The notes: generated by a model from the letters alone, not told the origin. A DNA stretch of 64,000 nt from Bacteroides graminisolvens DSM 19988 = JCM 15093 (GCF_000428125.1 NZ_KE386627.1:1-64000), one strand, 5' to 3'; counted from the stretch's first letter, positions 44,768 to 54,171 are shown. Translations and numbers: made by a program.

Positions 44768-45268
44768 ATGAAATTTATATTGCGAAAATTCAAAGAGTCC
44801 GATTTAGCAAGCTTGGTGAAATATGCCAATAACTATAACATTGCCAAGTTTCTAACCAATATGTTTCCACATCCCTATACAGAAGAAAATGGCAAGGATT
44901 ATTTATCATTGGCAATAAACCATCCCGGCATTTTTGCCATTGATGTTGACGGAGAGGTGGTTGGTTCTATCGGTCTGTTACCGCAGACTGATATTCATCA
45001 AAAAAGTGCCGAACTAGGCTATTGGCTGGCAGAACCCTTTTGGGGCAATGGCATAGTGCCTCAAGCGATAGGCGAAATAGTGGAGTATGGCTTTAAAACC
45101 TTTGATATTGTGCGCATATACGCACGTCCATTTTCAACCAATCGAGCATCGCAGCGGGTATTGGAGAAAGCCGGCTTTACATGCGAGGCACGACATAAAA
45201 AGGCTTTGTATAAAAACGGTGAGTTTATGGACGAGCTGGTTTATGTGACATTTAAAGATGAGTGTTGA
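44768..45268 (+). CDS. RimJ/RimL-type GNAT acetyltransferase, copy 1
   Basis: The 166-residue GNAT has FKESDLASLVKYANN, GYWLAEPFWGNGI and AIGEIVEYGFKTFDI, the acetyl-CoA site of the RimJ/L-like (Acetyltransf_3) group. It differs from the copy at 53434-53934 at only two residues (LLP versus LFP in the middle, VTF versus VMF near the end). The two genes are 501-bp direct repeats flanking the Cu/Ag pump. Likely targets are protein N-termini or a small amine. Confidence 0.85.
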   Translation: MKFILRKFKESDLASLVKYANNYNIAKFLTNMFPHPYTEENGKDYLSLAINHPGIFAIDVDGEVVGSIGLLPQTDIHQKSAELGYWLAEPFWGNGIVPQAIGEIVEYGFKTFDIVRIYARPFSTNRASQRVLEKAGFTCEARHKKALYKNGEFMDELVYVTFKDEC

Positions 45269-45419
45269 GGAATGAGGTTTGATGGGCTATATACATAATT
45301 TGTGTTTTAAACAAAATTAAACTTTTGCAAATTTAATATAAAAGGTAACATTGGATGACTTAGATATTAGTATTTCTGAAAAGAATAAGTCTATCTTTAC
45401 TAAAGATAACTCAATAGAA

Positions 45420-45848
45420 ATGAAGTATTTCCTATCCATATCGTTATTGCTGCTTGTGATGCATTTGACAGTGCACCCCATCTTATCGCTTCATTTCTGC
45501 TCAGGCAAGCTTGCTTCTACTGAGTTTTTTAGTGTACAAGAACATGATGATTGCTGCGGAAACAGTTCTTCGCAAGAACAAGATACTACAGGTAAGGGAC
45601 AACACTTGGTTAAAGAAAAATGCTGCCATACCTCTGTACTTAGATTATCGGGTGATGAATTTGAACATATAAGGTATGCAAATTATTTGCATACCTTAAA
45701 ACCTGTGTTGTTTCTTTCTGTCAGAACCATTGTATCATTTTTACTTTCTTCTGATTTAGTATCTTCTCTAAATAGTTATGCTCCTCCGGAGCAATTATTC
45801 ACTACGGGCAGGAAACTTCTAGCTCGCATCTGTATTCTTGTTATTTGA
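45420..45848 (+). CDS. Small exported Cys-rich protein (HYC_CC_PP family)
   Basis: The start is MKYFLSISLLLLVMHLTV at 45420; an upstream TTG frame (45351) lacks support. The 142-residue product has a signal peptide, then LHFCSGKL, DDCCGNS, KCCHTS and APPEQL, i.e. the HYC, CC, CC and PP motifs of the HYC_CC_PP proteins that accompany copper pumps in Bacteroidetes. It probably binds Cu(I) in the periplasm. It is the first gene of the rightward pump operon. Confidence 0.72.
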   Translation: MKYFLSISLLLLVMHLTVHPILSLHFCSGKLASTEFFSVQEHDDCCGNSSSQEQDTTGKGQHLVKEKCCHTSVLRLSGDEFEHIRYANYLHTLKPVLFLSVRTIVSFLLSSDLVSSLNSYAPPEQLFTTGRKLLARICILVI

Positions 45849-46021
45849 TTCATACAAACTTCTTTATGAATAAAGGAGGAATTATAGTGCAGTATTTGCA
45901 AACATAATATTGCACTGGAATGTTATATGTGAAAATAGTTAACCATACTAGCCGCATATATTCCGATCATAGTAAAATGCCTGTCTACTTTGGTCATTGT
46001 AAATCAAATAAAAACACATAT

Positions 46022-49000
46022 ATGTTGAATAAAATTATCAAATTCTTTTTAGATAATCGTCTGGTGACAATACTTTTGTTGCTGGTATTGGTTGTCGGGG
46101 GATTGGCTACTGCCCCCTTTAATTGGCATGGAGGCTTGATCCCGCGTGATCCGATTGCTGTGGATGCTATTCCTGATATAGGCGACAACCAACAAATTGT
46201 AGCCACCGAATGGATGGGACGCTCGCCTAAAGATATTCAGGAACAAATTACTTATCCACTTACCACATCATTGCTCGGTATTCCAGGAGTTAGAACTATT
46301 CGTAGTACTTCGATGTTTGGGATGTCATTCATCTACGTTGTTTTTGAGGATAATATTGAGTTTTATTGGAGTCGATCGCGGATACTTGAAAAACTCAATT
46401 CGCTTCCTGCCGGAACACTGCCTCAAGGTGTACAACCTACGCTAGGACCCGATGCTACAGCATTGGGCCAGATATTTTGGTACACGCTTGAAGGTCGCGA
46501 TTCTAAGACTGGTAAACCTACAGGAGGTTGGGACCCGGATGAATTGCGCACAATACAAGATTTCTATGTGAAGTACTCTCTCTCTACAGCACGTGGAGTT
46601 TCAGAAGTAGCCTCTATCGGAGGTTTCGTTAAAGAATATCAGGTAGAACTGAGCCCAAATGCAATGCGCTCCTTCGGTGTTTCAATTATGGACGTAATGA
46701 GTGCTATACAGAAGAGTAATATTGATATTGGGGCTGAGACCGTAGAAATAAACCGGGTGGAATATCTTATTCGCGGACTTGGGTATATCAAGAATATTAA
46801 AGATATTGAAGAGGCTGTAATCGCGGCACGTAATGGCGTTCCGGTGCGTATTAAAGATGTGGCATTTGTTACCACGGGGCCTGCACCTCGTCGAGGCGGT
46901 TTGGATAAAGAAGGAGTCGAAGCGGTTGGTGCCGTTGTTGTAGCTCGTTTTGGTTCTAATCCGTTGGAAGTGATAGATAACGTTAAAGCTAAAATAAAAG
47001 AAATAGAGCCTGGGTTACCGCAAAAAACATTGGCAGACGGTACTGTATCTAAAGTGACAGTTGTACCGTTCTATGATCGTACAGGAATCATTAAAGAAAC
47101 TATTGGAACTCTTGAAAGCGCTCTTTCACATGAAATATTGATTGTGATTATCGTCATTATTGTACTGGTTTTCAACTTACGGGCATCTATTATTATTTCT
47201 AGCTTACTACCCATTGCAGTATTGGCTACCTTTATGATGATGAAGTTGACAGGCATTAGTGCTAATATCGTTGCTTTGTCGGGCATTGCCATTGCTATTG
47301 GAGTCGTGGCAGATGTAGGTGTGGTTTTTGTAGAGAGCATTATACGATATAAAGAAATGCCTGAAAATAAGCACATACAAGGAGGTAAAACTTTGTTGAA
47401 AATAATTTACGCTTCCGTGTGCGAAGTCTCTGTACCTATAGCCACCGCAATGATAACTACCATTGTTAGTTTTATTCCGGTTTTCGCAATGGAAGGTCAG
47501 GAAGGTAAACTTTTCTCACCTCTTGCTTATACTAAGACCTATGTATTGGGATTTGCATTTTTGATTGGTGTTGTTATTTTACCTACAATAGCCTATTTGG
47601 TGTTTGCTGTGAAAATTCATTCAGCTAAGATGCGCCAGATCGGTAACTGGTTATTGGTCGTTGCAGGTGTCATATTGGCAATCTGGTTTGGTAATATCAT
47701 TGCTCTTGGATTAACGGTTATAGGAGTTAACAACCTGACATCACATTTGTGGAAAAATATACAAATGAATACATATATAAATTTAGCAATTACCTTACTT
47801 ATAGCTGTCCACTTCTTGGCTGATGAATGGTTACCTTTGGGTCCCGAGCGCGGATTCTTCCTTAACATTCTTTTTGTGGCATTGGCAGTAGGTGCGGTGC
47901 TGGCGGTGTTATGGGTGCTGGTAATTTATTATGAACGTATTCTGCGTTGGAGTTTATCACATCGAACGATATTCTTGCTGATACCATTTTCCACTATTGT
48001 TTTTGGTGTTACCATTTGGTTGGGATTCGATCGGACATTTGGGTTCCTCTCATTCGGCTCGCAAAAAATCCGTGCTTCTGCTGTTTGGCAGTCAGCAGTG
48101 AAGCGATTTCCTGGTGTGGGACAGGAATTTATGCCTACACTTAATGAAGGAACTTTCTTGCTTATGCCTACCAGTATGCCTTACACGGGTGTTGAGCAGA
48201 ACCTAGAATTGATTGGTACGCTCGATAAACGTATTTCTCATATTCCTGAAGTTGAACAAACAGTTGGTAAGTGGGGACGTGTAAATTCTGCTCTTGATCC
48301 TGCTCCAATACAAATGTATGAAAACACGATCAACTATCGTTCCGAATATGCTTTAAATGAGGACGGACAGCGAGGTCGATTCAAAGTAGACAAGGATGGA
48401 GCATTCGTTTTAAAAAACGGTAGTCTTTATCAGCCTGCCAATGGATTTCGACGTGTACCCGTTGACAGTTTGATACGGGATAGCAAAGGTGATTACCTTC
48501 GCCAATGGAGGCCTGAGATACGTAGCACCAATGATATTTGGCAACAAATTGTTAATGCCAGTCACTTGCCCGGGCTCACTTCCTCGCCTAAACTTCAACC
48601 TATTGAGGCTCGATTGGTAATGCTCTCTACAGGTATGCGTGCTCCAATGGGTATTAAAATTTACGGACCCGATCTTGAAGCAATCGAAACTGCAGGCAAA
48701 GATATTGAGCAGGCTTTGAAAAGTATTTCTTCCATTGTACCCTCATCGGTATTCTACGACCGTGCGGTAGGTGCTCCCTATATTGAGATAGAACTCAATA
48801 GGCAAAATATGGCACGTTATGGCATTACGATTGCCGACTTGCAGGAGGTCATATCGGCAGCAGTTGGAGGCATGCCGCTTACTACTACAGTAGAAGGCAG
48901 AGAACGTTACCCGGTACGGTTACGCTATCCGCGCGAACTTCGGAGTAACCCTGATGAACTGACTAAATTGTTGGTAGTCACATCAACAGGCGTACAGATA

Positions 49001-49861
49001 CCGTTGGGTGAGGTAGCCGAGATACATTATTCAAAAGGAGCACAAATGATTCAGAGTGAGAATACATTTTTGATGGGTTATGTTATTTTTGATAAGTTGC
49101 AAGGACGCGCTGAAGTCGACGTGGTGAAGGATGCGCAACAAATACTGGCTCAAAAAATACAAAATGGCACATTGCTGCTTCCTAAGGGGGTAAGTTATCA
49201 ATTTGCCGGTAATTATGAGCAACAAGAACGGGCTACACAGCGGTTAATGTTGATCATTCCCTTGGTATTATTGTTAGTGCTGCTTATTCTTTACTTTCAG
49301 TTCCGTACGTTGACGGCTTCCATCATTCATTTCTCCGGAGTCTTTGTCGCCTTTTCCGGTGGTTTCATCATGTTGTGGCTTTACGGACAGGATTGGTTTA
49401 TGAACTTCTCATTTTCCGGAGTGAACATGCGTGAACTGTTTCAAATGCATTCTATTAATCTAAGTGTAGCTGTATGGGTCGGATTTATAGCTCTCTTTGG
49501 TGTAGCCACAGATGATGGAGTACTGATGGGATCATACATTCACGACGTATTTCTTAAGCGTAATCCGCAAACGAAAGAAGATATTCGCGAGGCAGTAATT
49601 TACGCCGGGCTCAAACGTGTCCGTCCGGCAGCCATGACTACTGCCACCACGCTCATTGCCTTGTTGCCGGTGCTTACCTCAACAGGGAAAGGTGCCGAGA
49701 TTATGGTGCCTATGGCTATTCCTACCTTTGGCGGTATGCTTATTCAGTCAATGACAATGTTCGTAGTTCCCGTATTTCAATGCATGTGGCGCGAGCGGGT
49801 CATCCGGAGAGAATTTAAAAAGAATGTAGAACCTCAAAACGAAGAAACAAATGAAGCGTAG
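46022..49861 (+). CDS. cusA: Long heavy-metal RND efflux transporter (CusA-like), second copy
   Basis: The start is MLNKIIKFFLDN at 46022 (1279 residues); the frame extends upstream to 45920 without a signal. Family motifs include DIGDNQQIVATEW, the TM4 segment GIAIAIGVVADVGVVFVES and the late ATTLIALLPVLTS. At about 240 residues more than CzcA it carries an extra hydrophobic stretch after TM6 (about 545-660, e.g. NWLLVVAGVILAIWF) and an insertion in the second periplasmic loop. With its Met-rich TolC and HMA-bearing adaptor it is likely a Cu/Ag exporter. It overlaps the next gene by 11 bp. Confidence 0.88.
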   Translation: MLNKIIKFFLDNRLVTILLLLVLVVGGLATAPFNWHGGLIPRDPIAVDAIPDIGDNQQIVATEWMGRSPKDIQEQITYPLTTSLLGIPGVRTIRSTSMFGMSFIYVVFEDNIEFYWSRSRILEKLNSLPAGTLPQGVQPTLGPDATALGQIFWYTLEGRDSKTGKPTGGWDPDELRTIQDFYVKYSLSTARGVSEVASIGGFVKEYQVELSPNAMRSFGVSIMDVMSAIQKSNIDIGAETVEINRVEYLIRGLGYIKNIKDIEEAVIAARNGVPVRIKDVAFVTTGPAPRRGGLDKEGVEAVGAVVVARFGSNPLEVIDNVKAKIKEIEPGLPQKTLADGTVSKVTVVPFYDRTGIIKETIGTLESALSHEILIVIIVIIVLVFNLRASIIISSLLPIAVLATFMMMKLTGISANIVALSGIAIAIGVVADVGVVFVESIIRYKEMPENKHIQGGKTLLKIIYASVCEVSVPIATAMITTIVSFIPVFAMEGQEGKLFSPLAYTKTYVLGFAFLIGVVILPTIAYLVFAVKIHSAKMRQIGNWLLVVAGVILAIWFGNIIALGLTVIGVNNLTSHLWKNIQMNTYINLAITLLIAVHFLADEWLPLGPERGFFLNILFVALAVGAVLAVLWVLVIYYERILRWSLSHRTIFLLIPFSTIVFGVTIWLGFDRTFGFLSFGSQKIRASAVWQSAVKRFPGVGQEFMPTLNEGTFLLMPTSMPYTGVEQNLELIGTLDKRISHIPEVEQTVGKWGRVNSALDPAPIQMYENTINYRSEYALNEDGQRGRFKVDKDGAFVLKNGSLYQPANGFRRVPVDSLIRDSKGDYLRQWRPEIRSTNDIWQQIVNASHLPGLTSSPKLQPIEARLVMLSTGMRAPMGIKIYGPDLEAIETAGKDIEQALKSISSIVPSSVFYDRAVGAPYIEIELNRQNMARYGITIADLQEVISAAVGGMPLTTTVEGRERYPVRLRYPRELRSNPDELTKLLVVTSTGVQIPLGEVAEIHYSKGAQMIQSENTFLMGYVIFDKLQGRAEVDVVKDAQQILAQKIQNGTLLLPKGVSYQFAGNYEQQERATQRLMLIIPLVLLLVLLILYFQFRTLTASIIHFSGVFVAFSGGFIMLWLYGQDWFMNFSFSGVNMRELFQMHSINLSVAVWVGFIALFGVATDDGVLMGSYIHDVFLKRNPQTKEDIREAVIYAGLKRVRPAAMTTATTLIALLPVLTSTGKGAEIMVPMAIPTFGGMLIQSMTMFVVPVFQCMWRERVIRREFKKNVEPQNEETNEA

Positions 49862-51326
49862 TATCCTCTTTATGTTATTCATAATATACATAGCGGCAGA
49901 GAAGCAAGTATTTGCTCAGGCTGATTCGCTGATGCACTACTTAACGGTGGCAGCGGAGAATAATCCAGCTTTGCGGGTAGAATTTCTCAATTATCGGGCT
50001 AGTCTCGAAAAGATACCTCAGGCAGGAGCTATCCCCGACCCGCAACTAGAGATGGGTTTCTTTTTGAAACCCATGGAAATTATAGACGGTAAGCAAGTGG
50101 CTGATTTTAAATTGATGCAGATGTTTCCCTGGTTCGGTACTCGACGTGCAGCACGAAGTGAGATGGCTGAAATGGCACGTATGTCTTACGAGCAGTTTCG
50201 TCAAAAAAGAGAAAATCTGTTCTTTGATGTGAAAAGTGCCTGGTGGGGATTGCAAAATTTACAGCAACAATTGACGAATATAGGCGAGAACAAAGTGTTG
50301 CTTACGTCTTTGAAAACCCTTGCTTTGCAACGATTTGCATCCCCGTTGACCCAGGGTGTAAGCAACAGTGGAGGAGCCGCACGGAATATGTCAGCAACCA
50401 CATCGCTCCCTCCGGCTGGAGGAATGAGTAGTGAAATGGGAGGCATGGCTACTACCGGTGCAACAGGTGTCATGGCAAATCCATCGTCGTCAGGCGCACA
50501 AACATCATCGGGTATGGGAAAAATGCCGGGAAGCAGTGGTATGACTGCCGGTTCTCAGGGTGGCATGTCTAATGTGCTTCGTATCGATATGGAACTGAAT
50601 GAACTTCTCAATGAAGAGCAGGCAATATTGTCTCAAATAACGTCTGCAACAGCAAAGTTCAACACACTGCTGAATCGTTCGGCAGATGAAGTGATTGTAC
50701 TTCCCGATACAATTACACAACTTGCATTTTCCGTTGATAACAGTTCTATGCTCGAAGCAATTCGCCGTCAGAATCCCATGTTAAGTATGGCTACAGCCGA
50801 AGCTGCTGCTTACGAGGCCAAGCTGCGCATGGATAAGCGCATGGGGTTACCCATGATAGGTATTGGTTTACAGTATTCCGTTATCAGCAAGCGCATGGCT
50901 ATGGGAATTCCTACCACAGATATGAATGGCAAAGACATGCTGATGCCTATGCTTTCGCTCACTATCCCTTTGTATCGTAATAAATATCGGGCACAACAGA
51001 ACGAAAGTCGGCTGATGCGTGAGGCGGCAGCAGATAAATACCAAAGCGCACTCAATGATCTTACAGCAGAATACCTTTCCGTTCGTGAGCAGTTGGCCAA
51101 TGCACAGCGCAAGATAACTCTCTACGAGCAACAGCGACAATTGGCACTTGTTACTTACCAATTGGCTGTGAATGAGTTTGCCGCCGGAATTGGCTCCATC
51201 GCCAATGTACTCGATGTTGAACGTCAGTTACTCGACTATAAACTTAAACGCAGTGAGGCAGTTGCTACCTATAACACGGTCATAGCAATGATAGAGAATT
51301 TATTGTCGGATACTCAAACAGAATAA
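49851..51326 (+). CDS. cusC: TolC-family outer-membrane factor with Met/Gly/Ser-rich insert, second pump
   Basis: The 491-residue protein has a signal peptide and two TolC repeats. Between them (about residues 170-245) lies a low-complexity insert rich in Met, Gly and Ser with motifs such as GGMSSEMGGMATTG and SGMGKMPGSSGM; about ten methionines occur there. Methionine ligands suit Cu(I)/Ag(I), as in CusA/CusB. The length excess over the first pump's TolC (392) is largely this insert. It is translated 11 bp inside the end of the RND gene. Confidence 0.85.
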   Translation: MKRSILFMLFIIYIAAEKQVFAQADSLMHYLTVAAENNPALRVEFLNYRASLEKIPQAGAIPDPQLEMGFFLKPMEIIDGKQVADFKLMQMFPWFGTRRAARSEMAEMARMSYEQFRQKRENLFFDVKSAWWGLQNLQQQLTNIGENKVLLTSLKTLALQRFASPLTQGVSNSGGAARNMSATTSLPPAGGMSSEMGGMATTGATGVMANPSSSGAQTSSGMGKMPGSSGMTAGSQGGMSNVLRIDMELNELLNEEQAILSQITSATAKFNTLLNRSADEVIVLPDTITQLAFSVDNSSMLEAIRRQNPMLSMATAEAAAYEAKLRMDKRMGLPMIGIGLQYSVISKRMAMGIPTTDMNGKDMLMPMLSLTIPLYRNKYRAQQNESRLMREAAADKYQSALNDLTAEYLSVREQLANAQRKITLYEQQRQLALVTYQLAVNEFAAGIGSIANVLDVERQLLDYKLKRSEAVATYNTVIAMIENLLSDTQTE

Positions 51327-51330
51327 AAAG

Positions 51331-52914
51331 ATGAAAAAAAATATGAAACTTTTCAAGAACAGAACAATACAAGCCATTCTGCTCGTTTTGGCAGGGTTAT
51401 TTGTCGGCTGGATAATTTTCGGTACTTCGGAAGTTCCGAGCAGTAGTAAAGCAGAGCACAACCATATTGCTGATGCAAAGAAGCAGCTATGGACCTGCTC
51501 CATGCATCCTCAGATACGTAAGGAGGAGCCGGGTAAATGCCCCATTTGTGGTATGGACCTGATACCGTTACGCTCTGGAGGAGGTTCGAGTGACATTCCG
51601 GAAGGAGCCATGCAGATGTCCGAAGAAGCTACTGCATTGGCAAATATACAGACTTCTGTAGTCAACCGTAAAAACCCCGTTAAAGAAATGTTACTTTATG
51701 GAGTAATTGCTCCCGATGAACGTAGTCTGCAATCGCAGGCCGCTCATGTGTCAGGTCGTATTGAGCGACTCTATGTTGACTTTACAGGTGAAACTGTTCA
51801 GCGAGGACAAACGTTAGCTTCTGTTTATTCACCCGAACTTTTTGCTGCGCAACAAGAGTTGCTCGAAGCTTTGAAGATGACGCCCGCCCAACCACAACTG
51901 GTGGCAGCCGCACGTGATAAATTGAAATTGTGGAAGCTAACTGATGCGCAAATAGCCACTATTCAATCGAGAGGTATTGTTTCTTCTACCGTAGATATAA
52001 AAGCAAATACCAGCGGAATTGTTACCGCCAAACGAGTGAGCGAAGGTGATTACGTTCCTCAAGGTGGTGTACTGTTTGATGTGGCGAATCTGTCTAAAGT
52101 ATGGGCTATGTTTGAAGCCTACGAAGCCGATCTTGCTTTTCTGCGTAAGGGTGATAAACTGAGTTTTACGTTGCAAGCAATACCCGGTAAAACGTTCAAC
52201 GGCATTATTTCTTTCATTGACCCCATTTTGGATAAAACCACCCGTACGGCTAAAATCCGCGTGGAAGTCTCGAATCCCGATTTACGCATAAAGCCTGAGA
52301 TGTATGCCACAGCCAAAGTTAATGCCCGTTTGCAGCAATACAATAATCAGATTGTGATTCCGCAAAGTGCAGTTTTATGGACGGGTAAACGATCTATTGT
52401 TTATGTAGCTCTTTCCGATTATGACACACCTGTTTATCAACTCAGGGAGGTAGAACTTGGTCCCTCGTTAGGAGATTCTTATGTTGTATTGAGTGGACTT
52501 AATGACGGTGAAACCATCGTTACTAACGGAGCCTTTGCCATTGATGCGTCGGCACAACTTGAAGGCAAACGTAGCATGATGAATGACCGCTCAACACATG
52601 TCATGACCGGACATGAAGGACATCAGATGCAATCGGCGAAAGCCTCTTCAACCCATGCCATGCTTGGCGTGCAGGGCAACTGTAACATGTGTAAAGAGCG
52701 CATTGAGAAAGCAGCGTTGGGAGTCAAAGGTGTATCGTCTGCCATGTGGGATGCTACAGCAAAGAAACTTCATTTAGACTTCAATGCTTCGGTAACCAAC
52801 CTGCCGGTCATCAGCAAAGCGATAGCCAAGGTAGGCCATGATACCGAGAAAGACAAAGCTTCGCAAAAGGTGTACGATGCCTTGCCCGAATGTTGTAAAT
52901 ACAGAACCAAATAA
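51331..52914 (+). CDS. cusB: RND periplasmic adaptor (CusB-like) with heavy-metal-binding and HMA domains
   Basis: The 527-residue protein has a membrane anchor, then WTCSMHPQIRKEEPGKCPICGMDLIPL-type heavy-metal-binding domain (about 50-76; C, H, C, C, M ligands), the barrel-sandwich hybrid and beta-barrel of CusB, and a C-terminal HMA domain (about 440-527) with the GNCNMC CxxC site. Two distinct metal-binding ends on one adaptor suggest it collects Cu(I) and passes it to the RND protein. The HMA part is duplicated in the next gene. It starts 5 bp after the TolC gene. Confidence 0.88.
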   Translation: MKKNMKLFKNRTIQAILLVLAGLFVGWIIFGTSEVPSSSKAEHNHIADAKKQLWTCSMHPQIRKEEPGKCPICGMDLIPLRSGGGSSDIPEGAMQMSEEATALANIQTSVVNRKNPVKEMLLYGVIAPDERSLQSQAAHVSGRIERLYVDFTGETVQRGQTLASVYSPELFAAQQELLEALKMTPAQPQLVAAARDKLKLWKLTDAQIATIQSRGIVSSTVDIKANTSGIVTAKRVSEGDYVPQGGVLFDVANLSKVWAMFEAYEADLAFLRKGDKLSFTLQAIPGKTFNGIISFIDPILDKTTRTAKIRVEVSNPDLRIKPEMYATAKVNARLQQYNNQIVIPQSAVLWTGKRSIVYVALSDYDTPVYQLREVELGPSLGDSYVVLSGLNDGETIVTNGAFAIDASAQLEGKRSMMNDRSTHVMTGHEGHQMQSAKASSTHAMLGVQGNCNMCKERIEKAALGVKGVSSAMWDATAKKLHLDFNASVTNLPVISKAIAKVGHDTEKDKASQKVYDALPECCKYRTK

Positions 52915-53306
52915 TATTAATAATTTAAAAATTACAAATTATGAAGAAAGTATTTTTGATGTTAACTATTGTTGCCTTCTCTTCAGTGGTTGTTAATGCA
53001 CAATCCCATGTTGGCCATCATGCCACCACTACACAAAAGGCTAAAACCTCTTCAACCCATGCCATGCTTGGTGTGCAGGGCAACTGTGACATGTGTAAAG
53101 CACGTATTGAGAAAGCGGCGTTGGGAGTCAAAGGTGTGTCGTCTGCCATGTGGGAGGCCAAGGATCAGAAGCTTCATGTGAATTATAATGCTTCGGTAAC
53201 CAACCTGTCGGCTATCAGTAAAGCAATAGCTAAGGTAGGCCATGATACCGAGAAGGACAAGGCTATACCAGAGGTTTATAAAGCCTTACCCGGATGTTGT
53301 AAATAC
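52643..53306 (+). repeat. Tandem duplication of an HMA-domain segment
   Basis: Bases 52643-52902 (end of the adaptor gene) and 53047-53306 (end of the next gene) are both 260 bp, collinear without gaps and clearly homologous at the DNA level. The second half of the pair is a stand-alone HMA protein. A recent duplication or ongoing gene conversion would explain the similarity. Confidence 0.8.
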
Positions 53307-53315
53307 AAGAAGTAA
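52941..53315 (+). CDS. Small exported HMA-domain metallochaperone
   Basis: The 124-residue product has a signal peptide (LTIVAFSSVVVNAQ), a short His stretch (HVGHHATTT) and an HMA domain with GNCDMCKARIE, whose CxxC binds soft metals. It closely resembles the C-terminal domain of the adaptor encoded just before it. It probably carries Cu(I) in the periplasm for the pump. A strong hairpin follows, ending the operon. Confidence 0.83.
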   Translation: MKKVFLMLTIVAFSSVVVNAQSHVGHHATTTQKAKTSSTHAMLGVQGNCDMCKARIEKAALGVKGVSSAMWEAKDQKLHVNYNASVTNLSAISKAIAKVGHDTEKDKAIPEVYKALPGCCKYKK

Positions 53316-53323
53316 GAAAGATA

Positions 53324-53360
53324 TCGCAGCTGCCGGCGGAAAAAAAGCCGGCAGCTGCGA
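53324..53360 (+). terminator. Hairpin ending the second pump operon
   Basis: TCGCAGCTGCCGGC (53324-53337) pairs perfectly with GCCGGCAGCTGCGA (53347-53360) around GGAAAAAAA. No T-run follows, but the 14-bp GC-rich stem is very stable. Confidence 0.75.
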
Positions 53361-53390
53361 TTAAAATATACAGGACATTAAAGACTTTGC

Positions 53391-53398
53391 TATATTTG
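53391..53398 (+). promoter_or_regulatory. -7 box of GNAT copy 2
   Basis: TATATTTG matches TAnnTTTG, 20-odd bases before the start. The flanks (GCTATATTTGTGA) match the promoter of the VOC remnant that precedes GNAT copy 1. Confidence 0.55.
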
Positions 53399-53418
53399 TG
53401 AAATATTAAAAACCAACT

Positions 53419-53934
53419 ATGAGAATATCCGAAATGAAATTTATATTGCGAAAATTCAAAGAGTCCGATTTAGCAAGCTTGGTGAAATATGCCAATAACT
53501 ATAACATTGCCAAGTTTCTAACTAATATGTTTCCACATCCCTATACAGAAGAAAATGGCAAGGACTATTTATCACTGGCAATAAACCATCCTGGTATTTT
53601 TGCCATTGATGTTGACGGAGAGGTGGTTGGCTCTATCGGTCTGTTCCCGCAGACTGATATTCATCAAAAAAGTGCCGAACTAGGCTATTGGCTGGCAGAA
53701 CCCTTTTGGGGAAATGGCATAGTCCCCCAAGCGATAGGCGAAATAGTGGAGTATGGTTTTAAAACCTTTGATATTGTGCGCATATACGCACGTCCGTTCT
53801 CAACCAATCGAGCCTCGCAGCGGGTATTGGAGAAAGCTGGCTTCACATGCGAGGCGCGACATAAAAAGGCTTTGTACAAAAACGGTGAGTTTATGGACGA
53901 GTTGGTTTATGTGATGTTTAAAGATGAGTGTTAA
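53419..53934 (+). CDS. RimJ/RimL-type GNAT acetyltransferase, copy 2
   Basis: The protein is 166 residues from 53434 (MKFILRKFKE), or 171 from the upstream ATG at 53419 (MRISEM). It is the near-identical partner of the gene at 44768-45268; see there for motifs. Its own promoter sits immediately upstream, unlike copy 1, which is read through from the VOC remnant. It is intact. Confidence 0.85.
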   Translation: MRISEMKFILRKFKESDLASLVKYANNYNIAKFLTNMFPHPYTEENGKDYLSLAINHPGIFAIDVDGEVVGSIGLFPQTDIHQKSAELGYWLAEPFWGNGIVPQAIGEIVEYGFKTFDIVRIYARPFSTNRASQRVLEKAGFTCEARHKKALYKNGEFMDELVYVMFKDEC

Positions 53935-54131
53935 GAAGTGAAGATTTATGGGCTGTACAAGAGTTATATCTCTTAATGTAATGGTCGTTAACTTAATGAC
54001 CATTATATTAATATTGTTATGAAATTCTATAATAGAATTTAGGAATTTGAATTTCTGAAGAATAAGCAGCTTATAAGTATTGATTATAAGCACAAATGCA
54101 CTCAAATTATGAAGCTTATTTTTGGACATAA

Positions 54132-54171
54132 ATATCAGCTATAATTTACTGTTAGTGGTTATAGCTGATAT
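54132..54171 (+). terminator. Probable terminator downstream of GNAT copy 2
   Basis: ATATCAGCTATAA (54132-54144) pairs perfectly with TTATAGCTGATAT (54159-54171), followed by ATTTTTATTTTTATT. Confidence 0.65.

Larger units (their letters stand above)
44768..53934 (+). repeat. 501-bp direct repeats flanking the second metal pump
   Basis: Bases 44768-45268 and 53434-53934 are about 96-97% identical by eye, in the same orientation, 8666 bp apart. They enclose the HYC_CC_PP-like protein, RND, TolC, adaptor and HMA genes. Recombination between them would delete or amplify the whole pump cassette with one GNAT copy left. Confidence 0.85.
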
